This document shows positions 1 through 6,970 of a stretch of DNA of 14,448 bases, in pieces. The translations under genes were made by a program, and so were the position numbers. The notes beneath the pieces are model-generated. The model saw nothing but the letters and a program-made list of their open reading frames with translations, was not told where the DNA came from and did no database searches. Source of the DNA: DUZB01 sp964407525. GTDB lineage: Bacteria; Desulfobacterota; DSM-4660; Desulfatiglandales; Desulfatiglandaceae. Positions within the stretch are counted from its first letter, which is position 1, and each line of letters starts with the position of its first letter. Location: contig CAYOWC010000101.1 of assembly GCA_964407525.1 (NCBI GenBank), positions 1 to 14,448 on the forward strand. Direction: 5' to 3'.

Positions 1-45
1 TCCAGCGTGGGAATGCCCACTGTACCATTAATGGATGGACATTCG

Positions 46-864
46 TTAGTTCTTTCCCAGCTCTACTCCCCTTTGGCAGGCGGCATCCACGGCTTTCACG
101 ATAATATCCTTCAGACCCGATTCTTCGAATACACCCAACCCGGCGGCTGTGGTTCCACCCGGAGACGTGACCATTTTTCGGAGATCGGAAAGGGAATGTT
201 CCGATTCGCTGGCCAGTCTGGCTGCTCCTTTAAAGGTCTGGATCACCAGTTCCAATGCCACGTCCTGCTTTAATCCCACATTTGTCCCTGCTTCCACCAT
301 ACACTCCATGATTCGGAAGACATATCCGGGACCGCTGCCTGACAGGGCGGTTACCGCGTCCATCATTTTTTCTTCCACTTCAACGGTAATTCCCACCGCG
401 CTGAATATCGTTTTTGCCACCGCCATTTCTTTTTCTCCGGCAAGTGGTCCGGAGGCCAGGGCGCTGGCGCCCTCCTGGATGAGTGCGGGGGTATTGGGCA
501 TCACCCGTATCATGGGAAGATCGATTCCCAGGGAGTCGCGGATCAATTTCAAAGGAATTCCGGCGGCGATGGAGATAATGAGATGGTCTTCTCTGATATC
601 TCCCTTGATTTCTTCGAGAACCTCACGCATGTTCTGGGGTTTAACGGAAAGGACGATGACTGCGCTTTCAGATACCAATCCCGAATTAGATGTGCAGCAC
701 CTGATGCCGAATTCCTTCTCTGCCTTTTTTAAAGACGCTTCGATCTTGTCTGCAGCTAACAGATCTTTCCGTTCATAGGCGCCGCTTTTAATCAGCCCCT
801 TTATAAGGGCTGTTGCCATGTTTCCCGTCCCGATAAATCCGAGAGTTTTGCCTCTAGTCATCAT
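46..864 (-). CDS. proC: Pyrroline-5-carboxylate reductase
   Basis: Catalyses the last step of proline synthesis: NAD(P)H-dependent reduction of pyrroline-5-carboxylate to proline in the cytoplasm. The 272 residues match the usual family length. The N-terminus carries the Rossmann motif GFIGTGNM (9-16). The family block VMPNTPALIQEG lies at 121-132. The C-terminal dimerisation domain holds ALSGSGPGYVF (173-183) and TSPGGTTAAGL (233-243), the classic ProC signature. Two ATG codons stand in tandem at 864 and 861. The Shine-Dalgarno AAGGAG is 4 nt from the first and 7 nt from the second, so translation may begin at the second. No partner gene is visible: upstream is decayed DNA with one short unassigned ORF, and the window edge lies 45 nt downstream. 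The identification is secure. Confidence 0.97.
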   Translation of the reverse strand: MMTRGKTLGFIGTGNMATALIKGLIKSGAYERKDLLAADKIEASLKKAEKEFGIRCCTSNSGLVSESAVIVLSVKPQNMREVLEEIKGDIREDHLIISIAAGIPLKLIRDSLGIDLPMIRVMPNTPALIQEGASALASGPLAGEKEMAVAKTIFSAVGITVEVEEKMMDAVTALSGSGPGYVFRIMECMVEAGTNVGLKQDVALELVIQTFKGAARLASESEHSLSDLRKMVTSPGGTTAAGLGVFEESGLKDIIVKAVDAACQRGVELGKN

Positions 865-909
865 GAATCTCCTTCGATCCCATATCTGTATTTGGTCTAA
901 AATTGAGGT

Positions 910-1020
910 TTACGCACGCGCGTGCTCCTGCATGTAGGGCATTTTCCCGGCTTTGTAAAGTGTTTTTGTGGAAGCATTTTTACCAGGAAGTTCATGAAGT
1001 GCGCGAAGGGTATCACACAT
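910..1020 (-). CDS. Short unassigned ORF upstream of proC
   Basis: A 36-codon ATG frame starting MCDTLRALHE and ending PYMQEHARA, on the proC strand and 45 nt before it. The frame stays open upstream of the ATG to about 1090. The composition looks protein-like (LHELPGKNAS, YKAGKMPYMQ), which is why it is listed. No Shine-Dalgarno is visible before the ATG and I recognise no family. It could be the C-terminal stump of a decayed gene, a small real gene co-transcribed with proC, or chance. The palindrome GCACGCGCGTGC (914-925) lies over its last codons. Confidence 0.25.
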   Translation of the reverse strand: MCDTLRALHELPGKNASTKTLYKAGKMPYMQEHARA

Positions 1021-1080
1021 AACTACTGCTTGTGCAATTATTTGCGCTAACGAAGCGAAACAAATTTTCGATATAGCCAA

Positions 1081-1447
1081 GATGACGCTTCAGAACTACT
1101 TTATTTTCCAAAATATATTGCGGTCATAAGGATTTCCGGTGTGACTTCAGAGGTGCTGTCAAGCTACCTGGATATGTAATCCGTATTACCACTTTTCGAT
1201 GGTGCTGAATTTTGGCGTATGCAGAAAATACCAAAGCATTACATAGCCATCAAAATACAGCATCCCTCCCAGGGTTACCCAAGCCCCCCGACTTGATAAT
1301 ATCACGCGCTTTTTGACCTGCTAATATGTTGGATTTTTGTCAAGCTATGTTAGATGAAACTGATGCAAGTCAGTGGTCGATTTTACATCAGTCAACTCCA
1401 AGTTGAACGAAACCGCTCGTTTTTAGCCGGGAGTCGTCGGCCTGAGT
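1081..1447. other. Gene-poor stretch, probably decayed coding DNA
   Basis: No intact gene is visible. On the minus strand short open segments with protein-like composition are broken by stops, for example a segment reading SEVTPEILMTAIYFGK that ends at a stop near 1100. No family could be assigned. No strong inverted repeat or RNA gene was seen. With the gene stumps on its right, it fits a region of ongoing gene loss. Confidence 0.4.
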
Positions 1448-1678
1448 CTAAGCTTGGAAGTTATTACTTCTAACGTGTTGGAACCTGATCAAAAAAGATT
1501 TTCCGGAAGATCCTAACAGATATTCGCTTGTATCCAATCCCAGGAACCTTGCCGCATTATTGAAAAATATATCGTGTTTCTGCTCCTCAGATAAGAATTG
1601 GGTAGATTCAATGGCAGCAATTGACATCTCAACCTTCTTCGGCCATATTATCCATGCATATTTTGGAATATAGTTCTT
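1448..1678 (-). pseudogene. C-terminal stump of an amidohydrolase (Amidohydro_2-like)
   Basis: Translating the minus strand gives one open frame of about 75 codons ending at a stop at 1448-1450. It contains FLSEEQKHDIFFNNAARFLGLD. This matches the end of metal-dependent TIM-barrel amidohydrolases of the ACMSD/Amidohydro_2 type, where an L(S/T)EE..K..I...NA.R..G(L) segment forms the last helix. Nothing of the upstream barrel is visible: no HxH metal motif and no FGTD(W/Y)P strand. The frame has no plausible start and meets a stop near 1720. It lies antisense to and abuts the start of the broken MFS gene. The family call rests on the terminal motif only; the loss of the rest of the gene is read directly from the sequence. 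Confidence 0.55.
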
Positions 1679-1725
1679 TCCACTATCTTGAAAATAAACG
1701 AATATGTGAAAGGAATCTTAAGAAA

Positions 1726-1910
1726 ATGAAAAGCAAAAATGCCATTGGCCTGCTGGGTCTTTCAGGTTTCATAGTGATGGCGGACAATTGGGTTGTGTCT
1801 CCCATCCTTCCCGCCATATCTCAACATCTCAATGTGGACATCGCCAGGGCCGGGCTATTGATTTCGGCCCCCTAGCCGACAGATATGGTAAGAAGCAGGT
1901 TGTCAGCTGA
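1726..1910 (+). pseudogene. MFS transporter, truncated by internal deletion and frameshift
   Basis: ATG at 1726 follows a GAAAGGA-type ribosome site. The first 49 codons encode a typical MFS start: a short basic N-terminus, then TM1 with GFIVMADNWVVSPILPAISQ and the loop into TM2 (GLLIS). The frame then stops at 1873-1875. In the frame shifted by two bases, from 1863, the DNA reads FGPLADRYGKKQVVS. This contains MFS motif A (G-x-L-A-D-R-x-G-K-K), which follows TM2, and it stops at 1908-1910. So most of TM2 is missing and the joint is out of frame. The ten C-terminal helices are absent. Debris up to about 2213 includes a hydrophobic stretch FVYIVVNIGTFIG and may be its remains, but that is not assignable. 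Non-functional. Confidence 0.75.
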
Positions 1911-2209
1911 GAAAAGAAAAGAGGCCCAGCATTGACTCCAACCATGAAAGCATACCGCTGTGAGATTGATCAGGACTTCTGGAAGGAGCTGATAATTATA
2001 GATTATATTTGCAAATGTGCCCGGTGAAGGGCCTTATGGATGTTCGTGTATATTGTTGTGAATATCGGGACGTTTATCGGGGAATAACTGTTCGGTGCCA
2101 TGAAAAATGCGCTTGCGGTTATGGGAAATAATGAGTGTTGCCTTGGTTCATAGATGGCCACAGGACAGAGCGGATCCCTTGTCATGTTTAAAGATAAAAG
2201 TGTTGAATT
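1911..2209 (+). other. Decayed DNA between MFS stump and methyltransferase
   Basis: No intact gene. An ATG frame at 1944 (MKAYRCEIDQDFWKELIII) ends after 28 codons and matches nothing I know. Near 2039-2076 a frame reads FVYIVVNIGTFIG, which could be a membrane helix of the broken transporter. The last open frame (ATG at 2184) ends with TGA at 2211-2213, overlapping the TTG start of the methyltransferase. This suggests the two reading frames were once translationally coupled. Confidence 0.35.
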
Positions 2210-2821
2210 TTGAGCGAATACTCTTTCATAGCGCCTGTTTATGATATCCTGCTATTCCCATTTCTTTGGAATATACGTCACCAGGTACTAAAAATTGTCG
2301 CTGAGTTAAGACCGGAGCGAATAGTCGATCTTTGCTGCGGTACGGGTAGTCAATTGCGTCTGTTAAGAAAATATGGATTTCATGGCGTTGGCATCGATCT
2401 CTCGGAATCGATGTTAAAGATGGCGAAACGAGGGATGAATGCGCCGGATTGTTTTTTGAGGGATGCGACGGCCACCGATTTCGAGAGCGAGACCTTTGAT
2501 CTTGCCATGATCATCTTTTCCCTCCACGAAACGGGATGGACGAATGCTCATGCCATATTGGATGAAGTTCAAAGGATATTGAAACCGGGAGGACACGTAA
2601 TGATCGTGGATTATGCTCTGGGGAAAGGGGCTCCGAAAATGGCCAACTGTGTCATTGGCTGGATTGAGTTCTTAGCTGGGAAAAGCCACCATCGAAATTT
2701 TATCCACTACAAACAGTCCGGCGGATTGGACGTGCTTCTCGGAAACAAATCGCTCTCCCCGGTATTTGCAATTTACAAGGGTTACCGGAGCATTGTCTTA
2801 AAAGTCTTGAAAAAGGATTGA
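2210..2821 (+). CDS. Class I SAM-dependent methyltransferase (UbiE/type 11-like)
   Basis: A 203-residue Rossmann-fold methyltransferase. Motif I, VDLCCGTGSQL (39-49), binds S-adenosylmethionine. The acidic residue of GVGIDLSESML (D63) follows on strand 2, and LRDATATDF (83-91) is motif II. FDLAMIIFSLHE (96-107) is the motif IV region and ILKPGGHVMIVDY (123-135) the post-motif strand. This order is that of the Methyltransf_11/25 families. The substrate cannot be told; UbiE-like enzymes act on quinones, sterols or small molecules. The C-terminal 70 residues are not diagnostic. The start is TTG at 2210, overlapping the TGA of a decayed upstream frame, with no clear Shine-Dalgarno. No in-frame ATG occurs before motif I. 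It converges with the transporter gene downstream. Confidence 0.88.
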   Translation: MSEYSFIAPVYDILLFPFLWNIRHQVLKIVAELRPERIVDLCCGTGSQLRLLRKYGFHGVGIDLSESMLKMAKRGMNAPDCFLRDATATDFESETFDLAMIIFSLHETGWTNAHAILDEVQRILKPGGHVMIVDYALGKGAPKMANCVIGWIEFLAGKSHHRNFIHYKQSGGLDVLLGNKSLSPVFAIYKGYRSIVLKVLKKD

Positions 2822-2916
2822 AAAGGTATGCAGAAGCTATCTCAAAATCTTTAGCTCATAATTTCTCTAGAAATTGCGTTTTGAATTCGTTTCTTTCCAC
2901 TTTTTAACGAAGAAAC

Positions 2917-3879
2917 TTAACATGATTTTACTACCGACTCTTTTTGTTTAAATAAAACTCCTGCCAAGCTCACATAAAATAACATGAAAGGCAGTTGCGT
3001 GAGAGGTCCGCATATCGCAACGATAATGGCCTCATTGTTGCTGAATGCATTAGTGGCTATTGCCAGGGCAATGACCGTATTTTTAGTGGTTCCTGCTATC
3101 ATCACAGTTTCGGCAATTTCTCTTTTCAAGTGGAAGACTTTACTTAATATTAGCCCGGAAAACAGACAGGCCAGCAAGAGCAGTGCGGCAGCAGGTAAGA
3201 CTTTTAAAACCAGGCCGGGCTGACTTAGCAGCAATTGACCACGTTCTGCGAAAATACTGAAAATGATCACGGCCAAGCCAAAGAAAGCAGTTCTGTTTAA
3301 TATGGCCTTGATCTTTAGAGTCCGCTCTTTTGTGGCATTACGCAAGTAGAATAACCGAAAAATGCTAGTCAGCAATAAAGGGGTGCCGATCACCAGCAAA
3401 AAGGATCGAATGATAATCATTGTGGGTATTGGAAAGAATCCTCCCAATAGAAATTGGCTCCATATGGGCACAAATACAAGTGCAAGAGCATAACTTACTG
3501 TATAAAACAAAATCGTAAGGCTTGAATCGGCATTGCGCATTTTGGTGAAAATTGGCATTAAGGCATTTCCAGGCACCAAAGCGAATAAGATAAAACCAAC
3601 AATGACAAATGGCGGACTGTTTTTTAGCAATACATTGCTAAGGAGGTATGCGCATAAGGGGGAAAACAAAAAGCCTATGGAAGACATCAGAATTATGGGT
3701 TTAATTTTCTGTGAGATCTCACGCAAAATTGAAACATCCAAATCGATGAAATGCGGAAAAAGGACCACTATCAAAGCTGGGAGAATGAGGCCCTTTAGTT
3801 GAATAGCGGGATACGTCCAACTGAGTAACAGGCCCAATATACCTGGTAATGCAGTGAAAAGCAGGAAGTTAATTTTCAA
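2917..3879 (-). CDS. BASS/ACR3-like membrane transporter
   Basis: A 320-residue, almost wholly hydrophobic protein with about ten predicted membrane helices, the length and pattern of the bile acid:sodium symporter/arsenite-efflux (BASS/ACR3) superfamily. The two inverted-repeat halves each show their crossover segment: FALVPGNALMPIFTK (99-113) and GTTKNTVIALAIATNAFS (263-280), followed by ICGPLTQLPFMLFY (289-302). The second block resembles the TKN..ALA.A..F and GPL.QLP pattern of the superfamily. The ACR3 cysteine in helix 4 is not visible (the segment reads LVPGNALMP), so arsenite efflux is not supported and the substrate is unknown. The start is TTG at 3879 without a clear ribosome site. 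An ATG at 3888-3890 is out of frame and stops after six codons, so the native start may be damaged. Confidence 0.75.
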   Translation of the reverse strand: MKINFLLFTALPGILGLLLSWTYPAIQLKGLILPALIVVLFPHFIDLDVSILREISQKIKPIILMSSIGFLFSPLCAYLLSNVLLKNSPPFVIVGFILFALVPGNALMPIFTKMRNADSSLTILFYTVSYALALVFVPIWSQFLLGGFFPIPTMIIIRSFLLVIGTPLLLTSIFRLFYLRNATKERTLKIKAILNRTAFFGLAVIIFSIFAERGQLLLSQPGLVLKVLPAAALLLLACLFSGLILSKVFHLKREIAETVMIAGTTKNTVIALAIATNAFSNNEAIIVAICGPLTQLPFMLFYVSLAGVLFKQKESVVKSC

Positions 3880-3888
3880 TTTTAACCA

Positions 3889-4020
3889 TGTTATTCAGTT
3901 CGACCACAGTCAGATGGAAAAAACCATTGTTTATTTGTGTCTGAACCGCAAGACTGGGAAGATGCTAATGTGATCGTCAACAATGTGATTAATGGAATGG
4001 ATCATGGGCGCCATCACTGA
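3889..4020 (+). other. Coding-like fragment, family unknown
   Basis: An open frame with no proper start reads CLFVSEPQDWEDANVIVNN, then VINGMDHGRHH, and stops at 4018-4020. The composition looks like a real protein C-terminus, and it lies just upstream of the transporter start on the other strand. I cannot name a family. It may be the tail of a deleted gene or a chance frame. Confidence 0.25.
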
Positions 4021-5042
4021 AATTTTCTGGAAATACGGTCTTTAACTTTTTAGTATAGCAAATCTATAACTGGTCCGCACCGAAAAATAATAGAAGCAAT
4101 TATATGCTGAGGTACTTAAGCTGGGGCTCTGACTGCGAACTATGCTCCGCTTCCATGGTTGTATTCCGTTACTGTGGCAATTGCTACTCGCCTGACCTGT
4201 CAGAAACGGCGCCTACATGAGGCACTAATCCAAAATGCTGAACTTATCACCTGTGGAATTTTCCGATTCCATCGAAACTTTTTATTATTTCCCGGTAAAA
4301 TTCCAGGGAATTGAGATATAGAGAAAAACCAGTGGCCTCAAGGCTGACAGATGTATCCGTTCGTTTGGATTTATGGACTTTCTTGTTTACAAGCGCCTGA
4401 AAAACGATCTAAATTGGACCAAAGGGCACACAAGGATAATGCATGTTATCTTTCTGCCGAGATGGATTGAGCGGCAAATTAACAGACCCCCACATGTTGT
4501 GGTTATAAGAATTTGCCGTTTGATTTCAGAGTTGGTGACAGCAACAGGGGTAGGTAAGGCCTATTACAGGCTTTTGGTGGCGTGAATTCTTTGTGATATT
4601 GAACATCTGATCGCTTTTAACTCTGATATTCTTTTTTGGAAACACTGCTTCGATAGAATATTCTGTGTAACAGCTGGAATGACTTGATAACACGTTTCTT
4701 GGCTGTTATCGAGGCAAAAGTACCTGATAATCAATGATTATGTGCTTTCCGTTTTTTCAATTTCTGTGTACTTCTTGGTATTGGACTACTGCGAGGGGGC
4801 TGTGAATCGCACTCTTCAACAAACAACAATAAACCTATTTTAAAATGAACATTAGAATATGTAAGTACTCTTTCCTCTTTTTTATAGCAAATGAGAGAGT
4901 TTTGAACCAGTATATTGTATGCGCGATTGAGAACATCGTTTTGCGAAAAGATTGCCTAATCATATAAAACGAGTACATTGGACTTTTGAAAATGCTTTGA
5001 ATATCAAAAATGTAAACTTTTGCGGGAAAAGAGGGAAATTAG
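4021..5042. other. About 1 kb without a recognisable gene
   Basis: AT-rich DNA with no frame I can support as a gene. A 70-codon frame at 4373-4585 has no family resemblance and contains the hairpin at 4472-4518. The right end is strongly AT-rich and leads into the CEOS-like gene, whose promoter must lie here. A weak TTGGAC (4978-4983) and TATCAA (5002-5007) pair with 18-bp spacing is the best candidate, and it is poor. Confidence 0.5.
4472..4518. other. Two-tier inverted repeat (hairpin)
   Basis: Outer arms CGGCAAATT (4472-4480) and AATTTGCCG (4510-4518) are perfectly complementary over 9 bp. Inside, CCACA (4490-4494) and TGTGG (4498-4502) pair around a 3-nt loop. The whole forms a 47-nt interrupted palindrome. 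There is no T-run directly after it, so it is not a typical intrinsic terminator. It could be an operator, a structured RNA or a relic of a mobile element. Confidence 0.45.
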
Positions 5043-6200
5043 ATGAATATGTTAAAATTTGGTGTTATCGGGACTTCAAGAAAAGAAGATGAGCAGCGTA
5101 TTCCAATCCATCCGGATCATCTGACACGCCTTCCAGAACAAATTCGTCGTCAGCTGATATTTGAGGAGGGTTATGGAACGCCTTTTGATATTACGGATTC
5201 AGAAATGTCTGATCAGTCAGGTGGTGTTGCTACACGCCACGAACTACTAGCCAATATTGGGAATGTCATCCTTGCCAAACCAGTGTTAGCAGATTTTGAA
5301 GAACTAAATGAGGGTGGAATTCTTTGGGGTTATCCGCATTGTGTTCAGCAAAGGTCGCACACTCAGGCTGCGATCGATCGCAAGCAGACACTTATCGCCT
5401 TTGAGGATATGTTTGTTTGGGGCCCAAACGGACAGATGGGACGCCACACTTTTTATAAAAACAACGAAATGGCGGGTTACTGCGCCGTATTACATGCCAT
5501 GCAACTGAAAGGAATAGACGGGCACTACGGTAATCAGCGCAAAGTAATCATTTTTAGTTTTGGTGCGGTCAGCCGTGGCGCAATTTACGCCCTAAAAGCA
5601 CGCGGTTTTAGAGATATCACAATTTGCATTCAACGTCCCGACCATGAAGTACGTGAGGAAGTACTTGATTGTGAATATGTCCGTATTCGAGAAGGCAATG
5701 AAGGTGAAGCGCGCATGTTGGTGGTAGAACATGATGGGAGTGAGCAACCATTAATTGATTTGATCAACCAATCAGAAATCATCGTGAACGGAACCCTTCA
5801 AGAGCCAGATCATCCCATCCTTTTCGTTTCAGAAGATGAAATATCTCGTCTCAAGCCAGGCTGTTTGATTATTGACGTCAGTTGCGATGAAGGTATGGGA
5901 TTCAGTTTTGCCAAACCAACCACATTTAAAAATCCTATGTTTAAAATTGGAAAAGCAGATTACTACGCCGTCGATCATACACCAAGCTATCTATGGGAAA
6001 GTGCCTCGCGGTCTATCTCCGCGGCTCTCATTGTGCATTTGCCGACCGTATTAGCGGGGTATGAGAGCTGGCAACAAAGTGAGACCATTCGACAAGCTGT
6101 GAATATTGATGCCGGCGTTATTCAAAAACCAAATATTATATCATTTCAGAATCGTGAAACGCTATATCCCCACGTCCCCATTAATATTGAGAAAAACTAA
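5043..6200 (+). CDS. N5-(carboxyethyl)ornithine synthase-like oxidoreductase (AlaDH/PNT superfamily)
   Basis: A 385-residue protein of the alanine dehydrogenase/transhydrogenase superfamily. It most resembles N5-(carboxyethyl)ornithine synthase, which condenses pyruvate with the side-chain amine of ornithine using NADPH. The N-terminus has KEDEQRIPIHPDHL (14-27), equivalent to the NE.RV.L.P segment of AlaDH. The nucleotide-binding domain has VIIFSFGAVSRGA (168-180), a variant of the usual GSGNVAQGA turn. CLIIDVSCDEGMGFSF (274-289) and YYAVDHTPSYLWESASRSIS (307-326) correspond to the IIDVA.D.G and YY.V.NTPS blocks of the Lactococcus enzyme. It is longer than that enzyme (about 313 aa), with an extra segment around 200-240. 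The ribosome site AGAGGG lies about 8 nt before ATG 5043. The gene is isolated and looks more AT-rich than its neighbours, suggesting transfer. The superfamily is sure; the exact substrate is not. Confidence 0.82.
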   Translation: MNMLKFGVIGTSRKEDEQRIPIHPDHLTRLPEQIRRQLIFEEGYGTPFDITDSEMSDQSGGVATRHELLANIGNVILAKPVLADFEELNEGGILWGYPHCVQQRSHTQAAIDRKQTLIAFEDMFVWGPNGQMGRHTFYKNNEMAGYCAVLHAMQLKGIDGHYGNQRKVIIFSFGAVSRGAIYALKARGFRDITICIQRPDHEVREEVLDCEYVRIREGNEGEARMLVVEHDGSEQPLIDLINQSEIIVNGTLQEPDHPILFVSEDEISRLKPGCLIIDVSCDEGMGFSFAKPTTFKNPMFKIGKADYYAVDHTPSYLWESASRSISAALIVHLPTVLAGYESWQQSETIRQAVNIDAGVIQKPNIISFQNRETLYPHVPINIEKN

Positions 6201-6438
6201 AGTTTCTAGGAAGATTGGATGAAATAGCACATAACAAATCGTTGCTCGCGACACCAAACGCGTGCGCATTCGACGTCGGGTTTCGTTGCTTTGGCAAGTT
6301 TGTTGAAATGACATAAATTGTTGGCGGGATTTGGTGCAGCTGAACTCCCCCGTTATTCAAATCAAGATATTTCCAGCGGGCTTTGGATCTTGATGAATTT
6401 GTGTTTACCGCTATATCACAACCAGCGCAAACATTGCC

Positions 6439-6514
6439 ATATGAGCTCAATCTGCTCAACAGCCATGGTTCAAAGCATCGTCGAAGATGAGAACAAACGG
6501 TCCTACATATTGTG
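6439..6514 (+). repeat. Diverged direct repeat, copy A
   Basis: Runs from ATATGAG to ACATATTGTG and aligns with copy B at 7093-7167. About 58 of 76 columns are identical by eye, with one single-base gap. The longest shared run is GTTCAAAGCATC. In one frame both copies read YE(L/F)NL.N.H.SKH.RR, which suggests the block descends from coding sequence, but I recognise no family. Confidence 0.6.
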
Positions 6515-6617
6515 CCCACCTGCGGGACATTTCCTGCTATGTGGATAGTCAAGGCATTTTTAAGAAAAATCCTCTTTTTTCCTGTCTTATGACACCCAAA
6601 TCACGCTCGGATTCTAT

Positions 6618-6682
6618 CAGTTTAGAGACCTGCCTGAGAATGGGCACGCATGTAGTTCGTCGGAACGCAGGTCTCTAAACTG
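6618..6682. other. Perfect 16-bp inverted repeat forming a 65-nt hairpin
   Basis: Left arm CAGTTTAGAGACCTGC (6618-6633) and right arm GCAGGTCTCTAAACTG (6667-6682) are exact reverse complements around a 33-nt loop. Outside the arms pairing stops at once. No T-tract follows on either strand, which argues against an intrinsic terminator. A structured small RNA, a REP/MITE-type element or a protein-binding palindrome are possible. Confidence 0.7.
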
Positions 6683-6800
6683 CGGGTTAGTAGCTGGAAA
6701 TCCCTCAAAAAAATGATTCAAAATCGCCCCAGCTGGAATACCTTTACCCAGCCTGCTATTCGTGGTCAAATGCCACAAGTGATTTACTCGCTGTAAGGTA

Positions 6801-6868
6801 TCAGGCGCCGTACCCTATATTCGAGGTCCTTCCATGAAGGCCACAAGGTAGGCTACACGGTCGCCTGA
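6801..6868. other. 68-nt element with 11-bp bulged stem and inner hairpin
   Basis: TCAGGCG (6801-6807) pairs with CGCCTGA (6862-6868), and CCGT (6808-6811) with ACGG (6857-6860) past one bulged T (6861). CCT (6814-6816) can pair with AGG (6850-6852). In the middle CCTTC (6828-6832) and GAAGG (6836-6840) form a 3-nt-loop hairpin. The layered pairing suggests a structured RNA or a folded single-stranded DNA site. Neither strand fits a tRNA: there is no T-arm and no 7-nt anticodon loop. Confidence 0.55.
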
Positions 6869-6970
6869 ATTTAATGGGTTTTTATTCCAAATTAGACAAT
6901 CTAATCATACCGTTTTTTTAAAAGGCTCTTTAGCAAGTTGCGATACTGCTATAAATCACAATCGATAGAA

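Noticed and set aside
1..34. Terminator of proC: GTGGG/CCCAC hairpin (7-20) and palindrome CCATTAATGG (25-34)
   Set aside because: The stem is only 5 bp with no T-run on the minus strand. TCCAGCGTGGGAATGCCC may be half of a dispersed repeat cut by the window edge, but this cannot be shown.
2860..2916. Bidirectional terminator between methyltransferase and transporter
   Set aside because: AATTTCT/AGAAATT and GTTTCTT/AAGAAAC can pair, but the stems are AT-rich and weak and no clean T-tract follows.
2917..3879. ACR3 arsenite efflux pump
   Set aside because: The helix-4 cysteine of ACR3 is not visible and no arsR or arsC gene is near, so only the wider BASS/ACR3 superfamily call is kept.
4373..4585. 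70-codon ORF on the plus strand
   Set aside because: No ribosome site and no family resemblance, and it contains the two-tier hairpin; probably chance.
4978..5007. Promoter TTGGAC-18-TATCAA before the CEOS-like gene
   Set aside because: Both boxes match the sigma-70 consensus poorly and the DNA is AT-rich, so chance matches are expected.
6228..6315. Possible integron attC site right after the CEOS-like gene (CATAACAAA ... GTTTGTTG with partial inverted symmetry)
   Set aside because: The R' and R'' core boxes do not fit GTTRRRY/RYYYAAC and are not complementary beyond a few bases. No integrase or other cassette is visible.
6181..6552. 123-codon minus-strand ORF and overlapping plus-strand ORFs of 76 and 63 codons
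   Set aside because: No motif, low-complexity composition, overlapping the repeat copy and non-coding structure; no ribosome sites seen.
6801..6868. tRNA gene
   Set aside because: The 7-bp end stem fits, but there is no T-arm with a TTCRA-type loop, the inner hairpin has a 3-nt loop, and no anticodon arm can be drawn on either strand.
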